Positions 50,832-59,651 of a stretch of DNA of 64,000 bases are shown piece by piece. The translations under genes and the position numbers were made by a program. The number at the start of each line of letters is the position of its first letter. Within the stretch, counting starts at the first letter, position 1. The notes beneath the pieces were generated by a model, which ran no database searches, had not been told where the DNA came from, and saw only the letters and a program-made list of their open reading frames with translations. The stretch lies in NCBI GenBank assembly GCA_023565505.1, contig JAIMBI010000008.1, forward strand, positions 1-64,000, in the 5' to 3' direction. The stretch is from Actinomycetes bacterium (lineage in GTDB: Bacteria > Bacillota > Sulfobacillia > Sulfobacillales > JAIMBI01).

Positions 50832-51643
50832 GTCCGTTCCAGCTCCTCGAGGACGTCCTGCGTCAACGCCCGGAAGTCCTCCTCATCCAACTCGCCCTGA
50901 CGCCGCTGGGCCTCGAGCGAGGCGAGCCGCGCCAACAACGCCTCCCGGCGGCCCGGGTCGGGCGCCTCCGGCCGCAAGGGATTCCAGTTCACGGCCAGCG
51001 CCACGCCGGCCAGCACCACCAGTCCCAGCACCACCGTGAAGACGGCCGCCGCCCGCGGGTAGCCCGCCGGCCGGGGCGGTGCCGCATTGCTCGGCCCGCT
51101 CCCGTTTTCAACGGCAATGGCGACCGTCTGGCCCGCTTGCACCCCCGCCGTGTCGTAGACCCGGAACGTCGGGCTGTGGGGCAGACCGGGGATGGTCCGG
51201 GGGGCAAGCGCCTGCCAGGCCGGGTTGAGCACGGCGGGCGCATTCATGCTGAGGGGGATCATGACCACTACGGCCCCCGTCGTCTGGGCCGCCGTGAAGC
51301 TCAGGAGCTTCGACGTCCCGTTCCACGGCACGGTGTACTTGAGGGCGAAGTTCTGCTGCCGGCCCAAGACCTCCACCGTGTCCGCCCCCGAGGGCTTGAG
51401 CTGCCCCTGGATCGCCGCGACCGGCCCGTGACCCTTCAGTACCGCGACGGTGGGATTGTCCTGGGGGCGCATGAACACCATCTGCTGGTAGACGGCCAGC
51501 GTCCGGCCGTGGGGCAGCAACACCAGCAGCTCCATCCCCACGGCGGGTGCGGTCGCCGCCCGCACGCGCACCTCGCCCCCGGCCGCGACCAGGACCAACC
51601 CCACCAACACCGCCGCCAGCCACCGGCCCACGCTCCGGCTCAT
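50810..51643 (-). CDS. exported/anchored protein of unknown function in the ccm operon
   Basis: A 277-residue protein. A signal peptide (RWLAAVLVGLVLVAAGGEVR, then A-T-A) precedes an extracellular part of about 150 residues (MELLVLLPHGRTLAVYQQMV, NFALKYTVPWNGTSKLLSFT). One membrane helix follows (FTVVLGLVVLAGVALAV), with a cytoplasmic helical tail (RLASLEAQRRQGELDEEDFR) of the short-oligomerisation type. It lies between ccmA and a zinc-ribbon gene, and overlaps the latter by ATGA. It does not look like CcmG, CcmH or CcmI. It may be an accessory factor for cytochrome c maturation in this lineage. Confidence 0.7.
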   Translation of the reverse strand: MSRSVGRWLAAVLVGLVLVAAGGEVRVRAATAPAVGMELLVLLPHGRTLAVYQQMVFMRPQDNPTVAVLKGHGPVAAIQGQLKPSGADTVEVLGRQQNFALKYTVPWNGTSKLLSFTAAQTTGAVVVMIPLSMNAPAVLNPAWQALAPRTIPGLPHSPTFRVYDTAGVQAGQTVAIAVENGSGPSNAAPPRPAGYPRAAAVFTVVLGLVVLAGVALAVNWNPLRPEAPDPGRREALLARLASLEAQRRQGELDEEDFRALTQDVLEELERTWTARAG

Positions 51644-51885
51644 GCCTCGGCCTCCTCCCGCGGGCGCCCGCACGACCCGCACAGCGTCTGGTCGGCGGTG
51701 GGATAGGGCTCCCCGCACCAGAGACAGTATTTGGCGCGGAGTTCCGCGGCCACGGCCGCCCGCACGTCTGACCGGGGTGCCCCCTGCCCCGTTTCCGCCG
51801 GCTTCGCCCGCACAAACGGCACCACCGCCAGCCCGACGACCCCGACGACCAGCGCCACGGCCAGCACCCATCCCACAGGCGTCAT
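51640..51885 (-). CDS. small membrane-anchored zinc-ribbon protein
   Basis: An 81-residue protein. It has one N-terminal helix (GWVLAVALVVGVVGLAVVPF), a linker, then two Cys pairs, CLWCGEPYPTADQTLCGSCG, as in a zinc ribbon. Its ATG overlaps the ccmF stop and its stop overlaps the next start, both as ATGA, so it is translationally coupled inside the ccm operon. A C-terminal CxxC pair facing the cytoplasm would not serve as a thiol oxidoreductase, so metal binding is more likely. Confidence 0.75.
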   Translation of the reverse strand: MTPVGWVLAVALVVGVVGLAVVPFVRAKPAETGQGAPRSDVRAAVAAELRAKYCLWCGEPYPTADQTLCGSCGRPREEAEA

Positions 51886-53903
51886 GCCTCGTCCCTCCGC
51901 TCTCGGAGCGGTGCCGGCACCGGAAGCCACCCCGCGCCGGCGCGGACGGCCGAGCGGGGCCGCTCGGGGCCTCCGAGCGCGACGAGGCTACCCGCTACCA
52001 GGAGGTACATGCCGATCCAGATCCACGACACCATCGGGTTGACGAAAAACTGCAGGTTGACGGTCTGCCCGCCGGGGGTGTAGCCCTCGAGCACCGCGTA
52101 GAAGTCCTGCCACCACCCGCCGAGAATCGCCACGTGAGCCACGGGCTGGGCGTTGCCGGGGAAGAACTGCAGCCCGGGTGTCGCCGTGGCGTTGTGGTAG
52201 CCCGGGCCGTTGACGACGATGTTGGCCTGGGTCGTCTCGTAGGTGGGCCCGGGCACGTCGGTCAGTCCCGTGAACGTCACGCGGTACGGGCCCACGGCCT
52301 CGGTCTGACCCTGGCGGAAGGTCTCCGTGACCGTGTAGTTGCCCGTGTGGGACCCGATAACCCCGAGGACGATGACGAGAAAGGCCAGGTGGCTGACATA
52401 GCCGCCCCACCGGCGGCGGTCGGCGCGCACGAGGCCCCACAGCGCCTGGGGCCACGGTTCCCGGGTGGACCGTTGGCGCGCCCGCGTCCCGCGCACGAAC
52501 TCCTGGATCATCGAGCCGGCGGCGAAAAAGACGACGGTGTCGCCGAACAGTTGGGCCGGCGTGCGGGCCCCCCACCCGTAGGCCAGAACCAACCCCGCGA
52601 TCGCCGCCACCCATGCCCCCGACAGCCGGCGCGCCGTCTCCCGCCAGCGCGCCGACCGCCAGGCGACGGCGGGAGCCGCTCCCATCAAGACCACCAGGCC
52701 GAGGAACAGGGGGACGCTGAGCGTGTTGAAGAATCCTACCTGGAGGACCACAGCGGTGCCGGTCAAAGCCCGGGAAAGGACCGGGTAGAACGTGCCGAAC
52801 AGAACCACCGCGGCCAGCACCGCCAGGAAGAAACTCATCAGGAAGTAGACGCCCTCGCGGGAGAACGTGTCCACGAGGGGGATCCGGTCCACCAGCTGGT
52901 CCCGCCGCAACACGAGGACGACGACCGTACCGGCCAACACCGCCCAGAGGAGGCCGACGAAGTAATCTCCGACGCCCGTGCCCGCGAAGGCATGCACGGA
53001 GTTGGGCAGGACGCCGCTCCGGGTGATATAGGTCCCCACGAGCGTGAGCAGGAACGTGGCCGTGATGAGCGCGGCACCGACGGCCCGGAACATCCCGCGC
53101 CGGTCCTCCACCTGCAGCGTGTGCAGAAAGGCCGTCGCCGTCAGCCACGGCAGCAGCGAGGCGTTCTCGACGGGATCCCACTCCCAGTAGCCACCCCAAC
53201 CCAGTTCCATGTACGCCCACCAGCCGCCCAGCACGATGGCGGCGCTGAGAAACATCCAGCTCCAGAGCAGCCAGCGCCGGACCACGGGCGTCCACACCCG
53301 CCCGGGCAGGCGCTGCCACAACGCCGCCAAGTAGAACGCGAAGGGCACCGCCAGGCCGATGAGGCCGGTGTACATGGCCGGCGGATGGATGGTCATGACC
53401 GGGTTCTGCAGCAGCGGTTCGAGCCCGTTGCCGTCGGTGGGTGATCCCGGCACCACGCGGAAGGGATCGACGACAAGATTGGACATGCCCGTGAAGAAGA
53501 CCAAGAGGCCGGCCAGCATGGGGACGACCAGGGGGGTCATGCGGCGCTCCTTACGCCAGCCGATACCGGCGACGTAAGCCGTATACAGCGACAGGATCCA
53601 CCCCCAGAACAACACCGACCCGGAATCCCCGCCCCACAGGGCGGTCATGCGGTACGCGAGCGGCAGGCCGCGGTTGGTGTGGTTGTACACGGCCCACACG
53701 GAGAAGTCGCCGCCGACCAGGGCGACCTCCAACGCCATGACGGCTGCCGTGAGCGCCACAGCCGTCCCCACGGCCGCGCCCCGCGCGCTCTCGCGCCAGC
53801 GCACGTCGCCCGTGCGGTAGGCCCACAAGCCCGCGGCCGCGGCGTAGACCGTCGAGATGCCTGCCAAGGCCAGCGCCAGGCGGCCCAGCCACACCATCGT
53901 CAC
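51882..53903 (-). CDS. ccmF: cytochrome c heme lyase subunit CcmF
   Basis: A 673-residue membrane protein with about 14 helices. It has the WWD-type motif GWGGYWEWDPVENASLLPWL, AYRMTALWGGDSGSVLFWGW, TIHPPAMYTGLIG with a heme-ligand His, and GTYITRSGVLPNSVHAFAGT. The large extracytoplasmic C-terminal domain includes GNYTVTETFRQGQTEAVGPY. It ligates heme to apocytochrome c with CcmH-type partners, which I do not find here. GTG at 53903 follows GGGAGG. Confidence 0.93.
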   Translation of the reverse strand: MTMVWLGRLALALAGISTVYAAAAGLWAYRTGDVRWRESARGAAVGTAVALTAAVMALEVALVGGDFSVWAVYNHTNRGLPLAYRMTALWGGDSGSVLFWGWILSLYTAYVAGIGWRKERRMTPLVVPMLAGLLVFFTGMSNLVVDPFRVVPGSPTDGNGLEPLLQNPVMTIHPPAMYTGLIGLAVPFAFYLAALWQRLPGRVWTPVVRRWLLWSWMFLSAAIVLGGWWAYMELGWGGYWEWDPVENASLLPWLTATAFLHTLQVEDRRGMFRAVGAALITATFLLTLVGTYITRSGVLPNSVHAFAGTGVGDYFVGLLWAVLAGTVVVLVLRRDQLVDRIPLVDTFSREGVYFLMSFFLAVLAAVVLFGTFYPVLSRALTGTAVVLQVGFFNTLSVPLFLGLVVLMGAAPAVAWRSARWRETARRLSGAWVAAIAGLVLAYGWGARTPAQLFGDTVVFFAAGSMIQEFVRGTRARQRSTREPWPQALWGLVRADRRRWGGYVSHLAFLVIVLGVIGSHTGNYTVTETFRQGQTEAVGPYRVTFTGLTDVPGPTYETTQANIVVNGPGYHNATATPGLQFFPGNAQPVAHVAILGGWWQDFYAVLEGYTPGGQTVNLQFFVNPMVSWIWIGMYLLVAGSLVALGGPERPRSAVRAGAGWLPVPAPLRERRDEA

Positions 53904-53929
53904 GCGTCCATCCTCCCCCCGGCTCGAAC

Positions 53930-54346
53930 TCAGCCGTGCTGCGCGGTGCCGTCGGCCGCCTGGTAATGATTAGGGCACTGGATCATCAGCTTTTGGGCGT
54001 CGAAGACCCCGTTAGGGCCGAGGCGCCCTTCCACGATGGCGTCCGCGTCCCGGTACTGCTCCGACGGCACGGGTCCGACGTATTTCACCGGCAGCCGGTT
54101 GCCGCCCTTGCTGAGCACGAACGTCATGGTCTCGCTGCGCGCGTCGTACCGCACGGTGCTCGCCAGGAGCCGCCCCTGGACGCGGACCACCTGCCCGGCG
54201 TAACGCGCCTCCTGGGCTCGGAACTGGTTGACGGGTACGAAATACTGCGAGAAGTTGCGGGCTCCCTGGATGCCGAGATACACGAGAGCGACCAGGATCA
54301 TCGCCGCCCCCAGCTGAAGCCGGACCTTCTTCGACACCGCATGCAC
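53930..54346 (-). CDS. ccmE: heme chaperone CcmE, Cys-type
   Basis: A 138-residue protein with an N-terminal anchor (GAAMILVALVYLGIQGARNF), the OB-fold core (RVQGRLLASTVRYDARSET, VPVNQFRAQEARYAGQVV, DAIVEGRLGPNGVFDAQKLM) and a C-terminus IQCPNHYQ. Most CcmE proteins bind heme covalently through His in HxxxY; here the motif is C-x3-Y, the Cys variant known in some archaea and Desulfovibrio. It hands heme from CcmABCD to CcmF. A perfect TATAAT lies at 54378-54373 upstream. Confidence 0.9.
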   Translation of the reverse strand: MHAVSKKVRLQLGAAMILVALVYLGIQGARNFSQYFVPVNQFRAQEARYAGQVVRVQGRLLASTVRYDARSETMTFVLSKGGNRLPVKYVGPVPSEQYRDADAIVEGRLGPNGVFDAQKLMIQCPNHYQAADGTAQHG

Positions 54347-54456
54347 ACCCCGGTTTTTCTACGCTCGTCCGAATTATAGCCCAGCCTGTCCGGTCCGACA
54401 CCCCGCGTCCGTCGACGTGCGGCGACGGCGTCCCCGGTCCCCCGGTCGTCCGGCCC

Positions 54457-54485
54457 TTGCGGAGCGCGTGGCTTCATGGTACTAT
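54457..54485 (+). promoter_or_regulatory. promoter of the tRNA-Leu pair
   Basis: TTGCGG (54457-54462) and TACTAT (54480-54485) are 17 bases apart, 14 bases before the first tRNA-Leu. Confidence 0.65.
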
Positions 54486-54498
54486 AGCGTCGTGACGC

Positions 54499-54585
54499 GC
54501 CGAAGTGGTGGAATTGGCAGACACGCGGTGTTCAGGGCGCCGTGAGCGTAAGCTCGTGTGGGTTCAAATCCCACCTTCGGCACCA
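54499..54585 (+). tRNA. tRNA-Leu (anticodon CAG)
   Basis: An 87-base tRNA with encoded CCA. Acceptor GCCGAAG pairs with CTTCGGC. Anticodon arm CGGTG-TTCAGGG-CGCCG gives CAG. A long variable arm (GTGAGCGTAAGCTCGT) is typical of tRNA-Leu. Confidence 0.93.
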
Positions 54586-54593
54586 TTACTTTT

Positions 54594-54678
54594 GTCGGGA
54601 TGGCGGAACTGGCAGACGCGTACGTTTGAGGGGCGTATGGGGTAACCCGTGGGGGTTCGAGTCCCCCTCCCGACACCA
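54594..54678 (+). tRNA. tRNA-Leu (anticodon GAG)
   Basis: An 85-base tRNA with encoded CCA, eight bases after the first. Acceptor GTCGGGA pairs with TCCCGAC. Anticodon arm TACGT-TTGAGGG-GCGTA gives GAG. The variable arm is of class II length. Confidence 0.92.
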
Positions 54679-54698
54679 TGGAGAATTCTTCCAGGCAA

Positions 54699-54735
54699 CA
54701 CGGAGCGCGCGAAAGGCGCGACCGTGATTTTTTTG
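54699..54735 (+). terminator. terminator after the tRNA-Leu pair
   Basis: CACGG/CCGTG and CGCGC/GCGCG build one stem with a GAAAG loop, followed by ATTTTTTTG. It lies 20 bases after the second tRNA. Confidence 0.85.
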
Positions 54736-54837
54736 TTTTAGGGCGGCCGTCCCTCGGGTGGACGAGAATCCCGGAGCCGGCCGCAAAAAAGAGGAGGAGC
54801 CGGCCGAACCGGCCCCCCCCCCCCAGCGCGGACGACG

Positions 54838-56118
54838 TCAAGCCGTCGCGCGGCCCGAGGGGCTCACGCGCGCCGCCTCGCCTTCCCGGACACGCACGAA
54901 GGACATCAGGACGGCCATCAGGACGGCCGCCAGGCCGAGGAACAGGAACCCGGCCTCGTATCCCCCGGTGGCGGTGACCAAGTACCCCACGGCCAATGGC
55001 CCGAAGAACCCACCCAGGTTGCCGATGGCGTTGACGAAACCCATCACCGGACCGGCCGTCTCGACGGGGAAGGTCTGTTCCACCATGGTCCAGAACGGCC
55101 CCAGGAAGGCGTACAGACCCCATCCCGCGGCGATGAGCAGGGCGATGGACAGCGCAGGGATGCCCTGGGTGAGCGAGCTGGCGAGCACCCCCACGCCGAG
55201 GATCAAGATGGGCACGATGACGTGGATGCGTCGCTTGAGCGAGCGGTCCGACAGCCATCCGTGCACCAGCAGCCCGACGATGGCCATGGCGAACGGCATA
55301 GCGGTGAACACCCCCACCTCGCCGATGGGCATGCCCGCCTTCTTCAGCAGCGACGGCAGGAAGAACGCGATGCCGTAGCCGGGGATGGCCTGGCAGATGT
55401 ACGCGACGGCGTAGATCCACGCCTCCTTGGTCTTCAGGGCCCGCCCTAGCGTGTTGTACTCCTTGTGCTCGCGGTCGTCACGCTCGGCCGCGATCGCGGC
55501 CTCGATGTACGCCCGCTCCTCGGCCGAGATCCACCGGGCCGTCCGCGGCCAGTCACTGATGAACAGCGCCCAGGCGATGGCCCATACCCAGGGGAGCAGG
55601 CCCTCGATGACGAACAGCCAGTGCCAGTTGCTGACCGTCAACAGCCAGCCCGACAGGGGTGCCTGGATCACCGAGGCCACCGGCAGGCACAGGATCCACA
55701 GGTTCCGGGCGCGCGCCCGCTCCTCGCGGGGGAACCAGTGCGCCAGCAGGACCAGCGTCGCCGGCCACACACCGCCCTCGGCCACGCCGACCAGGAAGCG
55801 CACGACGAGCAACTCGGGCACGGTGCGCACGAACCCCGTCAGCATGGCGAACGCGCCCCACACGAACAAGGCCACCAGGACGAATTTCTTCGCGCTCCAC
55901 CGCTCCGCCAGGTGGCCGCCCGGCATCTGGAAGAACAAGTAGCCGACAAACAGAATGCCCGACACCAGACCCGCGATCGTGGGGCTGAAATGGAGGTCCT
56001 TGGCCATGTAGGGCAGGGCCATCCCGATGTTCAGCCGGTCCATGAACGCGATGGTGTACATCAGGAACGCCACGGGGATGATATGCGTATAACGACCCCG
56101 TGGGATGCTCGCCACCAC
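54838..56118 (-). CDS. MFS transporter, anion:cation symporter (ACS) family
   Basis: A 426-residue 12-helix transporter. YTIAFMDRLNIGMALPYMAK and FVGYLFFQMPGGHLAERWSA mark the ACS family, followed by RFLVGVAEGGVWPATLVLLA, and HWFPREERARARNLW. In the second half there is FGPLAVGYLVTATGGYEAGF. ACS members carry sugar acids, phthalate, tartrate or nicotinate; substrate unknown here. GTG at 56118 is at the best distance from AAGGAGG; in-frame GTG at 56127 overlaps that site. Confidence 0.88.
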   Translation of the reverse strand: MVASIPRGRYTHIIPVAFLMYTIAFMDRLNIGMALPYMAKDLHFSPTIAGLVSGILFVGYLFFQMPGGHLAERWSAKKFVLVALFVWGAFAMLTGFVRTVPELLVVRFLVGVAEGGVWPATLVLLAHWFPREERARARNLWILCLPVASVIQAPLSGWLLTVSNWHWLFVIEGLLPWVWAIAWALFISDWPRTARWISAEERAYIEAAIAAERDDREHKEYNTLGRALKTKEAWIYAVAYICQAIPGYGIAFFLPSLLKKAGMPIGEVGVFTAMPFAMAIVGLLVHGWLSDRSLKRRIHVIVPILILGVGVLASSLTQGIPALSIALLIAAGWGLYAFLGPFWTMVEQTFPVETAGPVMGFVNAIGNLGGFFGPLAVGYLVTATGGYEAGFLFLGLAAVLMAVLMSFVRVREGEAARVSPSGRATA

Positions 56119-56402
56119 GACCTTCACCCTCCTTGGGAAAGTGCCGACACGTACGGTACCGGTCGTTCGAGGCGGCCGGCCGCACAGGCCGACCCTCGGA
56201 CGGCGACTACCGACGCCAGCATAGCGTGGGTGCAGACGGGCCGCGTGCGGTGGCTGCTGTCAGAAGCGGCTGAACCTGGATTGGCGTACAAGCGGGTAAA
56301 CCGAGACAGGTCGCGGAAAAAGGACAGCCGCCGCGAACCGGCGGTCCCGCGGACGGCAGGTGGTTCCAGGCAGGCTGGCAGCGCTGGCAACAGTTTTCAG
56401 CG

Positions 56403-57212
56403 TCAGCCCGCGTCGGCGGCCCGGGCGTGACGCACCTGGAGCCAGGGTCGCCCGTGGGCCCAGGTGACCTCCACGTCGAGGCCGAAGGCCCGCGACAGCA
56501 CGTCGTCGGTCAACGTCGCCCGTGTGGCGCCCTGGGCCACGACCTCTCCTCCCCGAAGGACCAAGGTGTGGCTGAACAGCGGAAGGATCTCCTCCACGTG
56601 GTGGGTGACGTATATCACCGTGGGACGGGGTTCTTCCGCCGCTCCGCGCGACAGCCCGGCGAGCAGAAGCTCCCGGGCCGACACGTCGAGACCCGTGCAC
56701 GGTTCGTCCAGGACCAGCAGGGCCGGCTCCGCCATCCAGGCGCGAGCCAAGAGGACCCGCTGCTTCTCCCCTTGGGAGAGGGACGAAAACGGACGGTCCG
56801 CCAGCGCCGCACACCCAAACCGCTCGAGGAGCGCGTCGGCCCGCGCCCAGTCCGCCGCCGTCGGCTCCACGTAGACGCCGAGCGACGCGTACCGGCCGCT
56901 GACCGCGACGGAACGGGCGTCGTCGTGGGGCCGCACGGCCGCCAGCCGGTCCGCCAGCGCCACGCTGACGAACCCGATGCGTTTTCGCAGTTCGCGCAGG
57001 TCGGTGCGCCCGAACCGGTGGCCGAGCACCTCGACCTCGCCCTCCGTGGGCCACAGATACCCGGCGGCCACGCTGAGCAGCGTCGTCTTGCCCGACCCGT
57101 TGCCGCCGAGGACCGCCCAATGTTCCCCCGCCCGGACCGTCCAGTCGACGCGCCTCAGGATTTCCGTCCGTCCGCGGCGAATGGAGACCCCTCGAAGCGA
57201 CAGGACGTCCAC
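56403..57212 (-). CDS. ABC transporter ATP-binding protein (YlmA-like)
   Basis: A 269-residue ABC ATPase: Walker A WAVLGGNGSGKTTLLSVAAG, signature FSSLSQGEKQRVLLARAWM, Walker B LLVLDEPCTGLD, switch His in VIYVTHHVEEILPLF. The GEHWAVLGGNGSGKTTLL form and the C-terminal VTWAHGRPWLQVRH resemble the YlmA/ModF-like group, which often act without an adjacent permease. No permease or binding protein is next to it. The GTG start has GGGGAGGGG upstream. Confidence 0.85.
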   Translation of the reverse strand: MDVLSLRGVSIRRGRTEILRRVDWTVRAGEHWAVLGGNGSGKTTLLSVAAGYLWPTEGEVEVLGHRFGRTDLRELRKRIGFVSVALADRLAAVRPHDDARSVAVSGRYASLGVYVEPTAADWARADALLERFGCAALADRPFSSLSQGEKQRVLLARAWMAEPALLVLDEPCTGLDVSARELLLAGLSRGAAEEPRPTVIYVTHHVEEILPLFSHTLVLRGGEVVAQGATRATLTDDVLSRAFGLDVEVTWAHGRPWLQVRHARAADAG

Positions 57213-57379
57213 GCCGCCCCTCCCCGTACTGGCCCCGAAAGCGGCCCTTCCGCCTGGACGGGCCGGACCGTCTCCCCGGAACCGTGCTGTCCACTACGGT
57301 ACACCGCCGGGTCGGTCAGCGCCAAGACCCGGGCGGGTCGGAGCCATGCGCCGGACACCGTCGCCCTTGGGCGAGAGCT

Positions 57380-58054
57380 CTAAACCCGCAGCGGGACGGG
57401 GGGCACAGCGCGACGCGGGGCCTCTCCGGTCTCTCCGGCGTCCTCCGTCAGCTCCGTCGCGAACGTCCGGACCTCCCGCCCCCGCCGGATCTGGCTGTAC
57501 CGCCGCCAGCCGCGGGCGAGCCATTGCCGGGGCCGGGCTCCGTCTCCCCCGGCCTCGTCCCAGCCGGCCTTGCGCCCGACGGCCCGCAGCAGGATCGCCA
57601 AGCGCAGCAGCGTCGCGTCGGTGTCCAGGTACGGCTGCCGCACGGCGAACGCCCACGACCGCGTGCGCGAAAGCCCGACGGCCAGGGAGGCCTCGAGGTC
57701 GTAGGGACCCGTGATCTCGGTGGCGCCGATGCTCAGATCGAAGAAGTACCGCCCGAGGCGTCCCTGGTAGCGGTCCGGCGCATCCGCCGGCACCAGCGTG
57801 ATGTCCGCCGACAAGGCTCCCAGCCGATCGAATAGGTCGGACGGCGTCTCGATCCCCATCTCCTGCCCCGGGCGGAGGCCCAGCACGGCCGCCTGGCGCA
57901 CGGCGACGACCAGTCCCACGAGCAGCAACTCCAATTCGTCGGAGGCGCCGGCCAAGGCGACCACTATCCGATCGGTGCCCTCGGGCGCCGGCATCCATCG
58001 CGCCCGGAGATAACACGCCGGCGTGGCGCACGGATCGGGAGCCGGACCGGTCAT
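57380..58054 (-). CDS. protein of unknown function
   Basis: A 224-residue soluble protein: RIVVALAGASDELELLLVGL near the N-terminus, SADITLVPADAPDRYQGRLG and RYFFDLSIGATEITGPYDL in the middle, and a basic C-terminal region (RQWLARGWRRYSQIRRGREV). The frame is free of stops, with coding-like amino-acid usage. No family is recognised. ATG at 58054 follows GTGAGGGG. It lies downstream of the ammonium transporter but is separated from it by a strong hairpin. Confidence 0.5.
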   Translation of the reverse strand: MTGPAPDPCATPACYLRARWMPAPEGTDRIVVALAGASDELELLLVGLVVAVRQAAVLGLRPGQEMGIETPSDLFDRLGALSADITLVPADAPDRYQGRLGRYFFDLSIGATEITGPYDLEASLAVGLSRTRSWAFAVRQPYLDTDATLLRLAILLRAVGRKAGWDEAGGDGARPRQWLARGWRRYSQIRRGREVRTFATELTEDAGETGEAPRRAVPPVPLRV

Positions 58055-58173
58055 CCCCTCACCCCCGCGGGACAACTCACTTTGCCAGGATTGGCATATT
58101 TCTCCATTCCCGCCGGGATTCCTGCCGCCTGCCGGGCGCATCGGCAACAGGGGATCCCCGGCCGCAAAACGGT

Positions 58174-58203
58174 CCCGGGCCGTCCCCAAGGGGACGGCCC
58201 GGG
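58174..58203 (-). terminator. hairpin terminator after the ammonium transporter gene
   Basis: CCCGGGCCGTCCCC and GGGGACGGCCCGGG form a 14-pair perfect inverted repeat around AA. On the minus strand it is followed by ACCGTTTTG, a weak T tract. It lies 24 bases after the amt stop. Confidence 0.6.
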
Positions 58204-58226
58204 CCACCGGACCCGACCGCCGGCGC

Positions 58227-59492
58227 TCAGACCAGGGTGTGACCCGCGGACGCCGGGCGCGCCCGTTCCGCCGCGGCGGGACCGGGGTGGTGGTAGGCGT
58301 GGCGCCCGTGCAACGCCCAGTCCAATCCGACCCGTTCCTCGTCGGCGCTGACGCGCAGGATCCCCAGCGCGCGCAGGACGGCGAAGGCGACGTAGGTGAC
58401 GCCGAAGCCCCAGACGGCCACGGCCGCGGCACCCAGAAGCTGGACGCCGAGCAGGTGCGGGCCGTCGCCCATGAACAGCCCGCCCTGGGTCGCAAACAGG
58501 CCCACCGCTACCGTTCCCAACAAGCCGTTCGCACCGTGCACCGGGAACGCGCCCACGGGATCGTCGATCCCCCACGCCTCCAGCCAGCCCGTGCTTTCGA
58601 CGACGAGGACGCCCGCCGCCACGCCGATAAGGCCGCCCGCCCACACCGGCACGTACGCGCATCCCGCCGTGATCGCGACCAGTCCGGCCAGGACGCCGTT
58701 TATTGCCATCGTCGGATCGTACGCGTCAAACCGCCAGCGGCTCCACAGCACCGCGACCAGCCCCGCGGCGGCCGCCGACAGCATGGTGTTGGCGACGATC
58801 TGCCCGATGTCCGGCGCGAAGGCCGACAGCGTCGATCCGGCGTTGAAACCGAACCACCCGAACCAGAGGATGAACGTCCCGGTGAAGGCCAGGGGCAGAT
58901 TCGACGGCAGGAACTCGGTGCCCGGCTCGAACCGACCCAGCCGCGCCCCGAGCACCGCAGCCGCCGCCAGCGCGGAGAAACCGCCGAAGGCGTGCACCAC
59001 GGCTGACCCGGCGAAGTCCCGCATCCCGAGACCGGCCAACCACCCGCCGGGTCCCCACACCCAGTGCCCGGAGACGGAGTAGGCCAGGATCCCCACGACC
59101 ACGTACAGGAGATACGCGGGAAACCGCATGCGTTCGCTCACGGCGCCGGAGACGATGGACACGGCGGCCACCGCGAACGCCATCTCGAAGAACCAGAACA
59201 CGGGTTCCGACACCGTGAGCGGGCCAGTGCGCAGCGGACCCAGGAAGTACCCGGTGGTGCCGAACAGCCCCGCCCGAGAGAGGCCGAACATGAGACCGAA
59301 GCCCAGAAGGGCATAGACAATCGACCCGACCGTGACGTCGGCCATGACCTTCATGACAATCGACAGCGCGTTCTTGGTTTGCACCAAGCCGGCTTCGAGA
59401 AGCGCGAAGCCGCCTTCCATGAAGAACACCAGCGCGCCGGCCAGCACCACCCAAACCGTGTTGACCGCCAATGCCACCGGCTTCCCCTCCAT
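58227..59492 (-). CDS. amt: ammonium transporter Amt
   Basis: A 421-residue, 11-helix protein. It has GALVFFMEGGFALLEAGLVQ, FAGSAVVHAFGGFSALAAAA with the first channel His, ILWFGWFGFNAGSTLSA, and FPVHGANGLLGTVAVGLFA with the second His. The D in YDPTMAINGVLAGLVAITAG is also conserved. It conducts ammonium into the cell. No glnK-type PII gene is adjacent, which is unusual. The start ATG at 59492 gives the standard length. Confidence 0.94.
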   Translation of the reverse strand: MEGKPVALAVNTVWVVLAGALVFFMEGGFALLEAGLVQTKNALSIVMKVMADVTVGSIVYALLGFGLMFGLSRAGLFGTTGYFLGPLRTGPLTVSEPVFWFFEMAFAVAAVSIVSGAVSERMRFPAYLLYVVVGILAYSVSGHWVWGPGGWLAGLGMRDFAGSAVVHAFGGFSALAAAAVLGARLGRFEPGTEFLPSNLPLAFTGTFILWFGWFGFNAGSTLSAFAPDIGQIVANTMLSAAAAGLVAVLWSRWRFDAYDPTMAINGVLAGLVAITAGCAYVPVWAGGLIGVAAGVLVVESTGWLEAWGIDDPVGAFPVHGANGLLGTVAVGLFATQGGLFMGDGPHLLGVQLLGAAAVAVWGFGVTYVAFAVLRALGILRVSADEERVGLDWALHGRHAYHHPGPAAAERARPASAGHTLV

Positions 59493-59572
59493 GTCAGATG
59501 AGGCCGTGTCTGCTACACTTCGTTGCCATGATATCGCAGGGTTACCGCGCTGTCGAGATCGTATCCTGACAC

Positions 59573-59620
59573 AAAAATCGAGCCACCCGGGGCATTCTCC
59601 CGCGGAGTCACCCGGGTGGC
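59573..59620 (-). terminator. terminator after the enolase-superfamily gene
   Basis: On the minus strand GCCACCCGGG pairs with CCCGGGTGGC around a loop of about 19 bases, followed by TCGATTTTTG. It lies 32 bases after the stop of the enolase-superfamily gene. Confidence 0.8.
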
Positions 59621-59651
59621 GTGTCAGAGTCGGGGTTGCCCGGCTTGCGGC

